The notes: a model not told the origin generated them from the sequence alone. A stretch of 51,443 nt of DNA from JBIKVP01 sp044356745 (GCA_044356745.1 JBIKVP010000005.1:1-51443), one strand, 5' to 3'. Counted from the stretch's first letter, positions 9,215 to 18,553 are shown. Numbers and translations are program-made.

Positions 9215-10027
9215 GTGTCAATATCTTACCCTCAACCCATTTCAGACATGGTGACGATGGCTCACAAGCCTTTTCTGGGGGCAAAAAACGTAACAGTGAT
9301 GCGCGGCACGCGCCCTGTCCTTGATGCATGTCATCTCACGCTTAAACAGGGTGAGCTGACAGTTCTGATTGGTCCTAACGGTGCAGGTAAAACCACACTG
9401 CTTAAAGCGTTATGCGGATTACTGCCTTTGGCAGCGGGAGAGATCGCCCTTGATGGACAACCACTTTCTAAGGTCAGTTTAAAGATCAGATCACAAAAAA
9501 TGGCATATCTTGAACAGCGCGCGCAGATTGCTTGGCCCTTAAGCGTGGAAGAGGTTATTCGCTTAGGGCGCATGCCCCATGGCGATGCAATGAGCGTTGC
9601 CGATCAAACGATTATGAATGATGTAATGACACGGCTTGATATTGTTGATAACGCCAAACGCTCTGTTATGGCGCTCTCTGGGGGGGAACAAGCGCGTGTC
9701 TTACTTGCCCGCGCCCTTGCGGTTCAGGCACAGGCATTATTAGTGGATGAACCTGTTGCTTCACTTGATCCCAAATACCAACTCAACATGATGACGTTAT
9801 TGCGTGATGAAGCAATTTGCGGCACGTGCGTGCTTGCCGTAATGCATGATCTTACGCTCGCGGCGCGATTTGCGCATCGTTTGATTGTGATGGATCAAGG
9901 GCGCATTGTTGCTGACGGTCTACCAGCCGATGTTCTCGCTGAAATGGGGGTCTCGAGCGTTTTTGGCGTGCAAATCAACACCTACAACACGCATGACGGA
10001 TTACATGTCAGCGTGGGTCGTCATTAG
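9215..10027 (+). CDS. ABC transporter ATP-binding protein of FecE/BtuD/HmuV type
   Basis: A 270-residue ABC ATPase. The Walker A motif GPNGAGKTT is near residue 54, the signature LSGGEQARVLLARAL near 155, and Walker B ALLVDEPVASLD follows, with the switch His in VMHDLTLAARFA. The length and domain order match the ATPases of iron/heme/B12 importers, and the FecCD permease is its obvious partner. A GTG start is assumed at 9215; an ATG further in (9248, MVTMAHKP) is possible. The stop overlaps the convergent GNAT gene by 4 nt (TTAG). The substrate is unassigned because no binding protein is present. Confidence 0.92.
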   Translation: MSISYPQPISDMVTMAHKPFLGAKNVTVMRGTRPVLDACHLTLKQGELTVLIGPNGAGKTTLLKALCGLLPLAAGEIALDGQPLSKVSLKIRSQKMAYLEQRAQIAWPLSVEEVIRLGRMPHGDAMSVADQTIMNDVMTRLDIVDNAKRSVMALSGGEQARVLLARALAVQAQALLVDEPVASLDPKYQLNMMTLLRDEAICGTCVLAVMHDLTLAARFAHRLIVMDQGRIVADGLPADVLAEMGVSSVFGVQINTYNTHDGLHVSVGRH

Positions 10028-11385
10028 GAGCGTGTTTGACGCAGCTTATGATAAGCCTTCTTGGTTATTGTGCGCAGGTTGCCGACACCTTCATCATGTA
10101 AACGTGCTGTTGTTGCTGCAATAGATGTGCCGGTGTGCGTTCCGAGAATACAATGTGTCATTGTCAAGCGATCAGGCCACAAAACATCAATCATTGGATG
10201 ATTTTCAATCGCGCATGAATCCGTTGTATCAACATGGGGATTGTCCAACTGCTTTACTGTGATGTCGCGTGTAAGAATAACGCCGGGGGAATATTTGGCA
10301 TAATTCTCATCATAAGCGGTTTTCCAGTACCAACTTTGATTGCCCGCGCGCAACACAATGCCGCTTGCGATCAATGTCTCATCGACCTTTAAAATGTCTA
10401 AGCGGCAATGACCAGAGCGCGAGAGCACACGAATAAACGCGCGTGCAAAATTGGCGGTTGATGGATCTTGCAAAAGGGATGAACGATCACGCCCTTTCCA
10501 GCCCGAGGCTTCAAGGGCAAGAAAGTATTCAAGCCCATCACGAATGCTCCGTGGATCATGCAAGCGCTCTGTTTTCAAAGTACCCAAATCTTCAAGCCGA
10601 CGACGTTGACGCGCCCATTCACGCGTCTTTTTTGTTTGCGTCGGTTGAGCTTCTTCAGTGTGACTATGCTTTTGTAAAATCGCACGTTGATGGCGGTGTG
10701 AGAAATAAATCTCACGTTTTGTATCAGCGGTAATCTGCTTCAAAAGGGCGACAAATGGGCCATCAAATTTCAGAAAAGGTAACTGCAAATTAACACTGCG
10801 CGAACCGCGTTTGGCTAACCAGTCAAGACAGGCTTCCAAAGCAGGACGCGCCATTGTCTGGTCAATAAGAGGTGTTCCAAGCGGAGAATAGGGACACGAC
10901 CAGCCTTTAAGATTATGAGGAATAAAGCCCAGTTTTGGCCAATATACGGGAAAAAGAGCGAGCAAATCTTCTTTACGACGTGTTTCAACAAGTGTTTGTG
11001 ATGGCTTATGCGCCCACACTGTCACAAAAAATAAATGCCGTCCTGCGGGTAAATGAAGCGCAGCAGCCTCTAAAAATGCAGGTTCATAAAAAATATTACG
11101 TTCAAGTGCACGCTCGGCCAAATCAAACCAAGCGCGACGCAAAATACTCATATCGCGAAATGGTGTCAGTTCAACGTAGAGTTCACCCGCTAAACGCATC
11201 TGCTGGTTTTTTGGCGCACGCCGCCGCTCAATAAGAGGCTCTTGTACGAGAGTTGTCTCTTGCTTGTGATGGTCAAGCGTTGCATGTTCTTTGACGCTGA
11301 CATCATGAGCATCTGTCATAGATTTTTTGCGCCTGCGGGGAAGAAGCGCGGTATCAGGTTCTGAAGAGGCATCATGATGAAACAT
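10024..11385 (-). CDS. GNAT-family N-acetyltransferase, CelD/BcsL-like
   Basis: A 453-residue protein of the duplicated-GNAT CelD/BcsL type (Acetyltransf_6). It has a long charged, probably disordered N-terminal tail (about residues 1-65). The C-terminal GNAT core is recognisable in LEASGWKGRDRSSLL, FARAFIRVLSRSGHCRLDIL, IASGIVLRAGNQSWYWKTAYDENYAKYSPG. Homologues are linked to exopolysaccharide or cellulose decoration, but the acceptor is unknown in most cases. The ATG at 11385 follows AAGGATGG. There is no polysaccharide operon next to it, so the acceptor cannot be inferred from neighbours. It converges on the ABC ATPase with a 4-nt overlap. Confidence 0.8.
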   Translation of the reverse strand: MFHHDASSEPDTALLPRRRKKSMTDAHDVSVKEHATLDHHKQETTLVQEPLIERRRAPKNQQMRLAGELYVELTPFRDMSILRRAWFDLAERALERNIFYEPAFLEAAALHLPAGRHLFFVTVWAHKPSQTLVETRRKEDLLALFPVYWPKLGFIPHNLKGWSCPYSPLGTPLIDQTMARPALEACLDWLAKRGSRSVNLQLPFLKFDGPFVALLKQITADTKREIYFSHRHQRAILQKHSHTEEAQPTQTKKTREWARQRRRLEDLGTLKTERLHDPRSIRDGLEYFLALEASGWKGRDRSSLLQDPSTANFARAFIRVLSRSGHCRLDILKVDETLIASGIVLRAGNQSWYWKTAYDENYAKYSPGVILTRDITVKQLDNPHVDTTDSCAIENHPMIDVLWPDRLTMTHCILGTHTGTSIAATTARLHDEGVGNLRTITKKAYHKLRQTRS

Positions 11386-11410
11386 TTGCCATCCTTATAC
11401 GAACACCCGT

Positions 11411-11425
11411 GTTTCATTGTGAAAC
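11411..11425. promoter_or_regulatory. Small inverted repeat upstream of the GNAT gene
   Basis: GTTTCA-TTG-TGAAAC is a perfect 6-3-6 inverted repeat 26 nt upstream of the GNAT start. Its position in the leader of that gene fits an operator, but short repeats of this size also occur by chance. Confidence 0.25.
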
Positions 11426-11521
11426 AGACTCTTTGTCGCATCGTTAACACATCATTATTATAAAAAATGATTGCAAAGCCCATACCATAATTAAAATTGC
11501 CATAATTGAAAATGCAACGCT

Positions 11522-13417
11522 TTACTCCCCAAATTGAAATGACCTCTGCTGATCATCAAGGCCATAAGGGTCAGGACGAAAATGAACATGTCCATCATCA
11601 GTCACATAGCCTGTCATATAAACCAGTTTAACGGGCATGGGTGTGTTAAGACGAAGCTCTTGCGTTTGCCCTGTCGTAATCATCCCTTGAATGTTGCGCG
11701 GGGAATAGAGATTAGGATCATTGAGTATCCATGCGGTTAATCCCCGAATATCGTTGATTTGAACAGAGCCTGATATCCAGTTCCTCTCATCCTGAAGCGA
11801 AAGGCGTTTACCAAGAGTGTCATGAAGTGCGACACGCTCTTTAGCGCTCATATTTAAGGTGATGCGCCCTAAGGGATTACCTGCACCAGCGCTATGTCGA
11901 AAGGTGAGCTGCGCTGCTTGGGTCTTTGTCCAGTCAATGACACTTGAATTCACCTCAACGCCGCGTTGATCATATGCTTTAAGTCCAAGACGGGGAAGCG
12001 CCTGCGGATTTTGGCGCAAACGCGGCAGAATATCCTTTTCCACGATAATGGCAGGAGCCGTCCACTCAGGATTAAGCGTAACACTCGTAATCATGCTTTC
12101 TAAGACGGGTGTAGGGCGATCACTCGATCCTAGAATGGCTTTAAACCGTTGTTTAACGCGTCCTTCTTCAATTGCTTCAACCGATGAAGCAGCAAGATTG
12201 ATGATAAGATAACGTCCACCAAAACCGAACGAGCGCTGAGCAAGCCGCTCCGCAGTGCCTTTAAGTTGCCTATAACGTGTGCGTGCTGGAACATTAAGCG
12301 CATCAAGTGTCGCACCAGAGACAGTTCCTGTCAGTGTCAGGCCATGGCGCTCTTGAAAACGTTTGACGCTCTCCATCAGTTTGTCATCATAAAAATCGCC
12401 CTTGGCATCTTTTTCGTCCAGATCACCCGAAATCATCAAACGCTGCTTTAGACTGACAACGCTTGCATTACGAGCCCCAGGGCTCAGCACCGTTCCTGCA
12501 GGAAGAGTTGGCCAGCCGCCCGATTCAGCAATCGCCAAATACTGATCCGATGTTCGCAAGGTGTTAAGATATGTTTCAGGCGTGAGAACAGGCCGCTGAT
12601 CGGATGCTCCCACACGTGACACGCCTTTGAGCTGATCTTGAATGAGACGTAGCTTTTCTTGTTGTGGCGTGAGAGCAGGTGCGGGTTTCTGAGGTGTTGT
12701 GGCTGTGATATCAGCGTCATGATCCGCTACATTGCCGTTTAGTAATGTATCATTGGACAGCGTTGTCCTCAAATGAAGCGTACTTTCAGAAACAGGAGCT
12801 GAACCTTTTTGTATTTTATCACTTGGGTGTTTTTTGTCCCTGTGAAGTGATTGAGAGGGCTTCAAATGAGGTGTTTGGCGAGACGGTGTTGATAAAGCTC
12901 TACTGGATTGAGGCGCTATCGGTGAAGCTAAAATGGGCTCTTGCGGCACACGTTTTTGCCCCGGAACTTCAAGCGCTACACCCTCATAAAGCGGCTTAGG
13001 TTCAATTAGTTTTGAACGTGGTGTAAGCTCAATAATGTGATGAGTAGGTTGCGGTAGTGTAATTCCGACACGGCGCGGGGGAGTTTGAGGCGCGGGAGGG
13101 CGCGTCAAAGGAACGGCAATCGCCGTATTGGTAATCAACTCATCTGCTGCAACAGGTTGAGGGCGTTTAATATCGCGCGGGGTAGGTGCATTTGAAGGTG
13201 CATCACTCACTGTTGAGCGCAACATATCCTCAAGTTTTGGCTGTGGTTTGAGGATATCAGCTTGAAGGGGCGCTATAATGTCAAACACGGCAAAGACAAT
13301 AGAAAGTGCCGCAATCATAGCAGCAAAAAGACAAGATGAGTGATGGTTCCGCTTCAAATTTTTTAAAGCAGAATCAAAACGCTTCGCGCGTCTCAGAGGT
13401 GACATTATGTAAGCCAT
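11522..13417 (-). CDS. YcbB-like L,D-transpeptidase-family protein lacking the catalytic Cys
   Basis: A 631-residue protein with an N-terminal membrane anchor (about 28-48), a long Pro/Ser-rich periplasmic linker and a peptidoglycan-binding domain (around 320-375, SLKQRLMISGDL...VKRFQERHGL). A YkuD-type L,D-transpeptidase domain occupies about residues 400-600. YcbB-type enzymes make 3-3 cross-links in peptidoglycan using a Cys in an SGC(I/V)RV motif. Here His532 of the HDT motif is present, but the motif reads ISGSVQIND: Ser551 (codon TCT, 11765-11767) replaces Cys, and Gln replaces the conserved Arg. The frame is intact over the full length, so this is a pseudoenzyme candidate, not an obvious pseudogene. 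It is divergent from the dipeptide epimerase gene. Confidence 0.85.
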   Translation of the reverse strand: MAYIMSPLRRAKRFDSALKNLKRNHHSSCLFAAMIAALSIVFAVFDIIAPLQADILKPQPKLEDMLRSTVSDAPSNAPTPRDIKRPQPVAADELITNTAIAVPLTRPPAPQTPPRRVGITLPQPTHHIIELTPRSKLIEPKPLYEGVALEVPGQKRVPQEPILASPIAPQSSRALSTPSRQTPHLKPSQSLHRDKKHPSDKIQKGSAPVSESTLHLRTTLSNDTLLNGNVADHDADITATTPQKPAPALTPQQEKLRLIQDQLKGVSRVGASDQRPVLTPETYLNTLRTSDQYLAIAESGGWPTLPAGTVLSPGARNASVVSLKQRLMISGDLDEKDAKGDFYDDKLMESVKRFQERHGLTLTGTVSGATLDALNVPARTRYRQLKGTAERLAQRSFGFGGRYLIINLAASSVEAIEEGRVKQRFKAILGSSDRPTPVLESMITSVTLNPEWTAPAIIVEKDILPRLRQNPQALPRLGLKAYDQRGVEVNSSVIDWTKTQAAQLTFRHSAGAGNPLGRITLNMSAKERVALHDTLGKRLSLQDERNWISGSVQINDIRGLTAWILNDPNLYSPRNIQGMITTGQTQELRLNTPMPVKLVYMTGYVTDDGHVHFRPDPYGLDDQQRSFQFGE

Positions 13418-13525
13418 CGTCTCTTAAGATACCCTGATAAAGCGTTAATAAAGTGTTTCATCTTGATCTGCATCTAAGATAGGAAAAGCACAGACCATAT
13501 CACTTTTTTGTGAGGAGTTCTTCTG

Positions 13526-14530
13526 ATGTCTTCATCTCTTCTTGAGATGTCCGTAATCATTGAGCGTTATGCCATTGCAGGACGTTTTACGATTTCACGC
13601 GGTTCACGCACGCATGTGGATGTAGTGTTTGTAACGTTATCGCAAAACGGCTTTACAGGACGCGGCGAATGCGTGCCTTACGCCCGCTATAATGAAACGC
13701 CTCAAAGCGTCATGGCACAAATTGAAGCGGTGCGTTGCGATCTTATCAACGGTCTTGATCGCATCACGCTTCAAAGCCATCTTAAGGCTGGCGCGGCACG
13801 CAATGCGCTTGATTGCGCGTTTTGGGATCTTGAAGCTAAGCAAACAAGGATACCTGTTTATCATCGTTTAGGAGACGCTCAACCTGCCCCCGTTACAACC
13901 GCCTATACTTTAAGTCTCAATACGCCTCAGGCTATGGGAGAGGCCGCACGTTTGTCGGCGCATCGCCCGCTCCTGAAAATCAAACTTGGTTCATCATCAG
14001 AAGATCGTGAGCGGTTGATGCGTGTGCGTGAGAATGCCCCCCATGCAAAACTGATTGTCGATGCGAATGAAGGTTGGACAATAGACACACTTGAGCCGTG
14101 TCTTCGTGCCTGCATTGAAGCAAATGTTGCGCTTATTGAGCAGCCCGTCCCCGCAGGACATGAAGCACTTTTGAAAAACGTTGAACGAATGATTCCCATG
14201 ATCCCATTGTGTGCAGATGAAAGCGTTCATGATCGCGCGTCGCTTATGAAGATTGCTCCCTTCTACGACATGATCAACATCAAACTCGACAAAACGGGAG
14301 GATTAACAGAAGCCCTTTTACTCGCCGATGAGGCGCATAAGCTTGGTCTTGATATCATGATCGGGTGTATGGTGGGAACATCACTTGCGATGGCTCCCGC
14401 ACTACTTTTAGCATCACGAGCACGCTTTATTGATCTTGATGGCCCCTTGCTGCTGACCCATGATCGCATCTATGGCTTACGTTATGAAGGCAGCACTATA
14501 TTCCCTGCGGAACCTCAATTATGGGGCTGA
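13526..14530 (+). CDS. dgcA: Enolase-superfamily dipeptide epimerase / N-acetyl-D-Glu racemase (DgcA-like)
   Basis: A 334-residue member of the muconate-lactonising/dipeptide epimerase subgroup of the enolase superfamily. The acid-base lysines are in LLKIKLG and NIKLDKTGG. The metal ligands are in VDANEGW, LIEQPVP and CADESVHD. The family includes L-Ala-D/L-Glu epimerase, which recycles murein peptides, and rhizobial DgcA, an N-acetyl-D-glutamate racemase; sequence alone does not separate these. GAGGAG precedes the ATG. It is divergent from a peptidoglycan transpeptidase-like gene and converges on an MFS transporter with a 12-nt overlap, consistent with a role in cell-wall peptide metabolism. 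The symbol is by resemblance. Confidence 0.85.
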   Translation: MSSSLLEMSVIIERYAIAGRFTISRGSRTHVDVVFVTLSQNGFTGRGECVPYARYNETPQSVMAQIEAVRCDLINGLDRITLQSHLKAGAARNALDCAFWDLEAKQTRIPVYHRLGDAQPAPVTTAYTLSLNTPQAMGEAARLSAHRPLLKIKLGSSSEDRERLMRVRENAPHAKLIVDANEGWTIDTLEPCLRACIEANVALIEQPVPAGHEALLKNVERMIPMIPLCADESVHDRASLMKIAPFYDMINIKLDKTGGLTEALLLADEAHKLGLDIMIGCMVGTSLAMAPALLLASRARFIDLDGPLLLTHDRIYGLRYEGSTIFPAEPQLWG

Positions 14531-15709
14531 TGCGCGATAAAGCCGCCACGCATCAAGTACAAAAAACGTTCCAACCAGCGCAAAAGCACTCATGAGCATA
14601 AAGACAGCGCTTTGATCATAAGCGAAAAGATAGCCGCTACCCAGCGTTGCCAATCCCATGCTCAGAGCAATAAGCGCGGCCATAAGTCCCTGAACTTTAC
14701 CACGTTGATCAACAGGAGCAAGCTGTGAGACAAGCGCCATACTCGCGAGATGCGTCGCCCCAAAACTACCCGCATGTAAAAGTTGGAGGATGTAATAACT
14801 GTTTAAATCAGGATCAAAACTCATGATCATAAAACGCAATACCGCACTAAGGCATCCGATGAAAAGCAAGATAAACGCGCGGGGTAGTGTCTGCCAATGC
14901 GCCGATAACCCATAAAACAAAGCAATTTCAGCAAGAACACCTAAGACCCAGAAAAGAGAAATTAGCTCTGAGGATGCGCCCTTGCTTTGCCAAAGCAAGG
15001 ATCCAAAATGATACACGCCTGCATGACACGCTTGAATGAGGGCGACACCAGCCATAATGCGCCATAAAATTCCTGAAATTTTAGAGCTTATTAACGTTTG
15101 ATGAGAGAGATGAGCTGCCAAACGCTGATAGCCCTCAGGTGGAGCTTTGTAAGCAGTGAGTGCAGCCAAAGCATAAGCCCCAACCATAAGAATTGGAATA
15201 AGAGTATAGGTTTTTACATCGCTCACAGTGTTTTGTAAGCCGAGCAATCCCCCAACAATGAGTGTCGTGATCAAAAAACTGATTGAACCCCAGACGCGCA
15301 CCCGTCCATATGATAAATTCGGATGCAATCGCAAAGCATGAAGCGTCATCGCATCACCAATCGGCACAGTGACCGATTGCATAATCCCAATCAGCGTACA
15401 TAATACAAATAAGAGATAGACGGACTGCGGAATAATAAGCAGCGCATAAAGCGCAACAAGCATCACATCAAGACCGATCAATAACGGTGCAGGCGCACAC
15501 CAACGATCCGTTAACCCCGTGATGAGCGGCGTTGTCGCAATTCTCAAAAAGGTGGGTAACGCTAAAATCCAGCCCATCGTATCAGGAGATAAACCCTCTC
15601 CCGCAAGCCAAAGCGGAAAAAACGGCATCGCAATGCCCGGTCCAATAAAATGTGCCCCCTGCACATAACTCAAGCGTCGAAAAAGCGAAGTGGTTTTAAA
15701 CAAGTGCAC
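14519..15709 (-). CDS. MFS transporter (3-phenylpropionate transporter-like, MFS_1_like)
   Basis: A 396-residue protein with about twelve hydrophobic segments of the MFS_1_like/HcaT (PPP) type. Typical elements are the opening YVQGAHFIGPGIAMPFFPLW, LTDRW in loop 2-3, YGRVRVWGSISFLI in TM5 and the GSFGATHLASMALVSQLAP region. Close database relatives are usually named 3-phenylpropionic acid transporter, but the substrate is rarely tested. The GTG start at 15709 has no strong ribosome site and could lie a few codons inside. The 3' end overlaps the epimerase gene by 12 nt. A role in importing cell-wall peptides is possible from context only. Confidence 0.8.
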   Translation of the reverse strand: MHLFKTTSLFRRLSYVQGAHFIGPGIAMPFFPLWLAGEGLSPDTMGWILALPTFLRIATTPLITGLTDRWCAPAPLLIGLDVMLVALYALLIIPQSVYLLFVLCTLIGIMQSVTVPIGDAMTLHALRLHPNLSYGRVRVWGSISFLITTLIVGGLLGLQNTVSDVKTYTLIPILMVGAYALAALTAYKAPPEGYQRLAAHLSHQTLISSKISGILWRIMAGVALIQACHAGVYHFGSLLWQSKGASSELISLFWVLGVLAEIALFYGLSAHWQTLPRAFILLFIGCLSAVLRFMIMSFDPDLNSYYILQLLHAGSFGATHLASMALVSQLAPVDQRGKVQGLMAALIALSMGLATLGSGYLFAYDQSAVFMLMSAFALVGTFFVLDAWRLYRASAP

Positions 15710-15959
15710 AAGTCACACGATCCATCGGCTCGGAATATAAGATGGGATCTTATAATGTTTAAAAAACTGATTCACTACAAAGAAGAGCAACAAAAATACA
15801 TTTAAATGCATCCTATGATTGAAATTAACGTGCTATACACCGATAGCTGCCACACTCTACCACTAACGAAAAGTGGATTTAAGTGTTGACAGTTCAAAGA
15901 TGATGCCGACAGAACCCTTGGCATGGTGTATTTGAATTGTTTACACATGGATATGAGCA

Positions 15960-17654
15960 GTGACGGTTGCGTCCTGCGCTAAAACAACAGCGAATGTGAG
16001 CATGACTGGCCCTAATGCACTGACCCCGTTAAGTGATGCCGATTATGAATCAATCGAGCAAGCTGTGGTTGAGACAGAACGCGGACGCTGGTTCTTGTCA
16101 GAGTATGCGCGACGTAATCGGAATGCAGACACAGAGGTTTTATTAAGCGCAATCAATCGTCTAGAAGGTTTGATGTCTCCAGATCGAAGCGGACAAGGCT
16201 TAGAGAGATTACGTTTTGATTTGATTGAAATGGCGAAAGCGATCTCACGTACCAAAAATGAAATCAGTGCTATTATTCCGCAAGGTGAACACGCGCAACA
16301 AAGTCGCTTGGGTCAAGCGTCAGGTGTTTTGGATGGGATTGTTCGCTCGACAGAAAAAGCAACACAAGACATTCTCGAATCAGCAGAACGAATGCAGGAA
16401 GTCGCGTGGACACTGCGTGAAAATGGCGCTGACAGTGAATTATGTGATTCGCTTGATCGCCACGCAACCAATATTTACACCGCTTGCAGCTTTCAGGATC
16501 TAACCTCACAACGCATTGTGAAAGTGGTTCATGTCCTGCGCTATCTTGAAGCGCGCATCCACGCCATGATTGAGATTTGGGATCAAACAATAGACGACTC
16601 TCCGTCATCGCAATCAACGGGCACTTCTCAAAACAAAACAGAGCAATCTCACGCTCCTGATTCTCTTATTCCTTACGAAAATCCTTTCAACACGATGAGC
16701 CAAAATGACATTGATGATGTCATTGTTGATCAAGAAGGGTTGTTCACATCTCCGCCTGTAGATGTAGAGGAAATGAAAGTTCCAGAATATCAATTCCGGA
16801 TTACACCACCTGTGCTTGCTGGCCCTATCCTTGATATGGATGTGTATGTTCAAAGCGAGACCGAGGTTGATACGAGCGATCTTATTCATTTGGCTGATGA
16901 TGCTGAACGAACAGCGCTTGATGAAGCAGAGCGCACTTTTATTGACATGTCTGATGAAGAAGGGGATGAATTCTTTATTGAAGAGCCCTTTTCCGGCAAT
17001 GTCTTCTCCCATGATATTTCACAACATGACCAAGTTACGATTGCAGCAGAGGGCTCAGCGTATCCCCACGACAATAAATTATTAACGGACGATGCCTTCA
17101 TTGAACAAAGTGATGCGTCTTCAGAGCCGGCTAATCACGACACAGATTATCGCGAGCGACACACTGATAATCCATTTGATGGTGTTGAAGCGCTTGATTT
17201 CGATGCCTCCGGCACTGCTCAAAAAATAGATGCTTTTTTGTCTGAGCCTTTTTTATCTCCCATGAAGAGTGTCCAGGAAGACCGTTCAGAGCCATTCGAG
17301 ATTGATGAAAGTGGTCACACGCTTATACAAGCTGAACCGTCACAAAATGAACAGGCAAGCAACAAAAGCGTAGACAATTCAGACGATATTGACGCTTTTG
17401 CAATTGATACACGCGATGACGTTGCTCAAAGTGATGAGACGTTAGTCTTTGATTTGGACGACAGTTCTGCATGGAATGTTTCATCCTCTGAAAGTGTTGA
17501 GCGTATTGATAACGCGCAGTCGACGCTGAGCGATGACCAGACATACAGCGAAGTTGATAACAGTGCTCCAGAAACACCTGTTGATCCACGCAAAGCAGCT
17601 TTTGCGGCTATAGATCAGCTTGACACGATGCAAAAGCTCAGCCGCTTTAGCTAA
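15960..17654 (+). CDS. CheZ-like phosphatase-domain protein with long acidic C-terminal tail
   Basis: A 564-residue protein in two parts. Residues ~25-210 form a helical CheZ-like region with the diagnostic FQDLTSQRI (179-187), aligning with FQDLTGQVI of enterobacterial CheZ; Asp180 and Gln184 match its catalytic Asp and Gln. CheZ dephosphorylates CheY-P. Residues ~215-564 are very rich in Asp, Glu and Ser, have no hydrophobic core and look disordered. Classical CheZ is about 214 residues, so the tail more than doubles it. The annotated start is GTG; an ATG at 16002 (MTGPNALTPL) is an alternative. No chemotaxis or flagellar operon is adjacent. Target and function are inferred from the motif only. 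Confidence 0.75.
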   Translation: MTVASCAKTTANVSMTGPNALTPLSDADYESIEQAVVETERGRWFLSEYARRNRNADTEVLLSAINRLEGLMSPDRSGQGLERLRFDLIEMAKAISRTKNEISAIIPQGEHAQQSRLGQASGVLDGIVRSTEKATQDILESAERMQEVAWTLRENGADSELCDSLDRHATNIYTACSFQDLTSQRIVKVVHVLRYLEARIHAMIEIWDQTIDDSPSSQSTGTSQNKTEQSHAPDSLIPYENPFNTMSQNDIDDVIVDQEGLFTSPPVDVEEMKVPEYQFRITPPVLAGPILDMDVYVQSETEVDTSDLIHLADDAERTALDEAERTFIDMSDEEGDEFFIEEPFSGNVFSHDISQHDQVTIAAEGSAYPHDNKLLTDDAFIEQSDASSEPANHDTDYRERHTDNPFDGVEALDFDASGTAQKIDAFLSEPFLSPMKSVQEDRSEPFEIDESGHTLIQAEPSQNEQASNKSVDNSDDIDAFAIDTRDDVAQSDETLVFDLDDSSAWNVSSSESVERIDNAQSTLSDDQTYSEVDNSAPETPVDPRKAAFAAIDQLDTMQKLSRFS

Positions 17655-17754
17655 TCCTTCTTTTTAAGTTGACGAAAAGCGAGCATTATCCTCAATAAGG
17701 ATAGACGCTTTTAAGCTGTTAAAAGATACAGATAATGGCCTTTTAAGGATTACG

Positions 17755-18393
17755 ATGATGTCTGATGAAAGTGATATTGTGCCCACGCGCAAAGACAGAG
17801 GGCGCGATACGGAAGACGGAGCACATATTTTATCCGGTCAGCTCGGCAAAACCATCCAGCGCTTGCGCAAAGCGTATAATCTTTCTTTGTCAGAGCTAGC
17901 AGAACAATCAGGCGTTGCTAAATCGATTATCAGTCAGATCGAACGCAATGAAACGAATCCCACACTTGCGACCATTTGGCGCTTGTCTCAAGCACTTGAT
18001 GTCTCCATTGATCGCGTTCTCGCTGCGGAAGATGATGATCCCTTCTTGCCCAAAAGCACAAAAGCCGACACCCCCGTGTTGTTATCACAAGATGGCAAAG
18101 TGCATCTTGCCATTATTGGTTGGCTTAAAACCGTTGAATGGCTTCAGGTGTATGATGTCTGCGCAGAGAGCGGGGGCTGTCTTGAATCAGAGCCGCATCA
18201 ACGAGGCTCGATTGAGCAACTGACGGTGATTGAAGGTACGTTTGAGGTTGAAGTTAGCGGCGAAATACAAACTGTTCATGTGGGTGAAACATCGCGCTAT
18301 CGGTGTGATCGCCCCCATAGTGTGCGTTGTGTCAGTGAAACGAGCGGACGTGCGATGATGGTATGTATTCTTAAAGCTGCCGTGATGGATTAA
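17755..18393 (+). CDS. XRE-family transcriptional regulator with C-terminal cupin
   Basis: A 212-residue regulator. The HTH_3 domain is at about residues 30-85 (TIQRLRKAYNLSLSELAEQ, GVAKSIISQIERNETNPTL). A cupin_2 ligand-binding domain follows (about 120-205, with SIEQLTVIEGTFEVEVSGE and CDRPHSVRC). Proteins of this build, such as PuuR-like regulators, are usually local repressors that sense a small metabolite. AAGGA lies just upstream of two consecutive ATGs at 17755 and 17758. It has no gene directly behind it, so its target is not evident; the nearest co-directional gene is the CheZ-like one upstream. Confidence 0.9.
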   Translation: MMSDESDIVPTRKDRGRDTEDGAHILSGQLGKTIQRLRKAYNLSLSELAEQSGVAKSIISQIERNETNPTLATIWRLSQALDVSIDRVLAAEDDDPFLPKSTKADTPVLLSQDGKVHLAIIGWLKTVEWLQVYDVCAESGGCLESEPHQRGSIEQLTVIEGTFEVEVSGEIQTVHVGETSRYRCDRPHSVRCVSETSGRAMMVCILKAAVMD

Positions 18394-18530
18394 TGCAGAC
18401 GACTTAAGACTTGATTGTGCGGGTATCGTAAAAAATCTCTACTTTTATGTTTTAAATCACTTTTGCTAACGCGATGAGCTCTCTACTGATTTCTCCGTTT
18501 TTTCCATTTTTCTACCAGCCATGTAACTTA

Positions 18531-18553
18531 TAAAAAAGCCGCCCTAAGGCGGC
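18531..18553 (-). terminator. Rho-independent terminator of secB
   Basis: On the minus strand a perfect GCCGCC/GGCGGC stem with a 4-nt loop (18538-18553) is followed by a T6 run (18537-18532). It lies about 25 nt past the secB stop. Confidence 0.9.

Noticed and set aside
15884..15910. TTGACA as a -35 box for the CheZ-like gene
   Set aside because: The hexamer is present at about 15885, but no acceptable -10 box lies 16-18 nt downstream, so no promoter is called.
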